NCBI GenBank assembly: GCA_021767525.1
Contig: JAASTF010000239.1
Location: forward strand, 1 to 5,257
Length of the DNA stretch: 5,257 nt
Origin: Paracoccaceae bacterium
GTDB taxonomy: Bacteria; Pseudomonadota; Alphaproteobacteria; Rhodobacterales; Rhodobacteraceae
Reading direction: 5' to 3'
The notes under the pieces were generated by a model. That model was not told the origin of the DNA and did not search any database. It saw nothing but the letters and a program-made list of their open reading frames with translations. Every line of letters begins with the position of its first letter. Within the stretch, counting starts at the first letter, position 1. This document shows positions 5,242 through 5,257 of the stretch, one piece after another. A program made the translations under genes and the position numbers.

Positions 5242-5257
5242 GGCGCCTGCATAGACC

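Overview
This GC-rich, densely coded window looks like chromosome of an alphaproteobacterium of the order Rhodobacterales (Rhodobacter/Roseobacter relatives). The assignment rests on high-GC codon use, the protein sequences, and gene order: trpG-trpD-trpC followed by moaC, with a yibQ-type gene beside trpG. I recall the order trpE-yibQ-trpGDC being reported for Rhodobacter sphaeroides. No mobile element, CRISPR array, tRNA or rRNA is visible.

Layout. From about position 2980 leftwards on the minus strand runs one tight operon: trpG (anthranilate synthase glutaminase subunit), trpD (anthranilate phosphoribosyltransferase), trpC (indole-3-glycerol-phosphate synthase) and moaC (molybdenum cofactor synthesis, cut by the left window edge). 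trpG/trpD share an ATGA overlap and trpC/moaC a TGATG overlap. Only trpD-trpC has a real gap, 86 nt. From 3107 rightwards on the plus strand lies one long gene for a membrane-anchored protein. It has a very long acidic Pro/Ala-rich linker and a C-terminal YibQ-like divergent polysaccharide deacetylase domain. It converges, with a gap of only 2 nt, on rluE (23S rRNA pseudouridine synthase) on the minus strand, which begins 16 nt before the right edge.

How the genes work together. TrpG supplies ammonia to a TrpE that is not in the window. TrpD and TrpC then carry anthranilate through phosphoribosyl-anthranilate (isomerised by TrpF, also elsewhere) to indole-3-glycerol phosphate. MoaC belongs to an unrelated pathway but appears co-transcribed. 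The 179-nt region between trpG and the yibQ-like gene (2928-3106) is the only substantial control region. It contains a GTATAC palindrome that can serve as the core of a -10 box on both strands, inside a short dyad. I see no room for a Trp attenuator ahead of trpG.

The most interesting item is the YibQ-like protein. Its whole 525-residue sequence holds one histidine and one cysteine, so the histidine metal ligands of catalytically competent members of this fold appear lost. It is probably a non-catalytic envelope protein on a long acidic tether. I did not find a convincing wholly new system here; the rest is ordinary housekeeping sequence.
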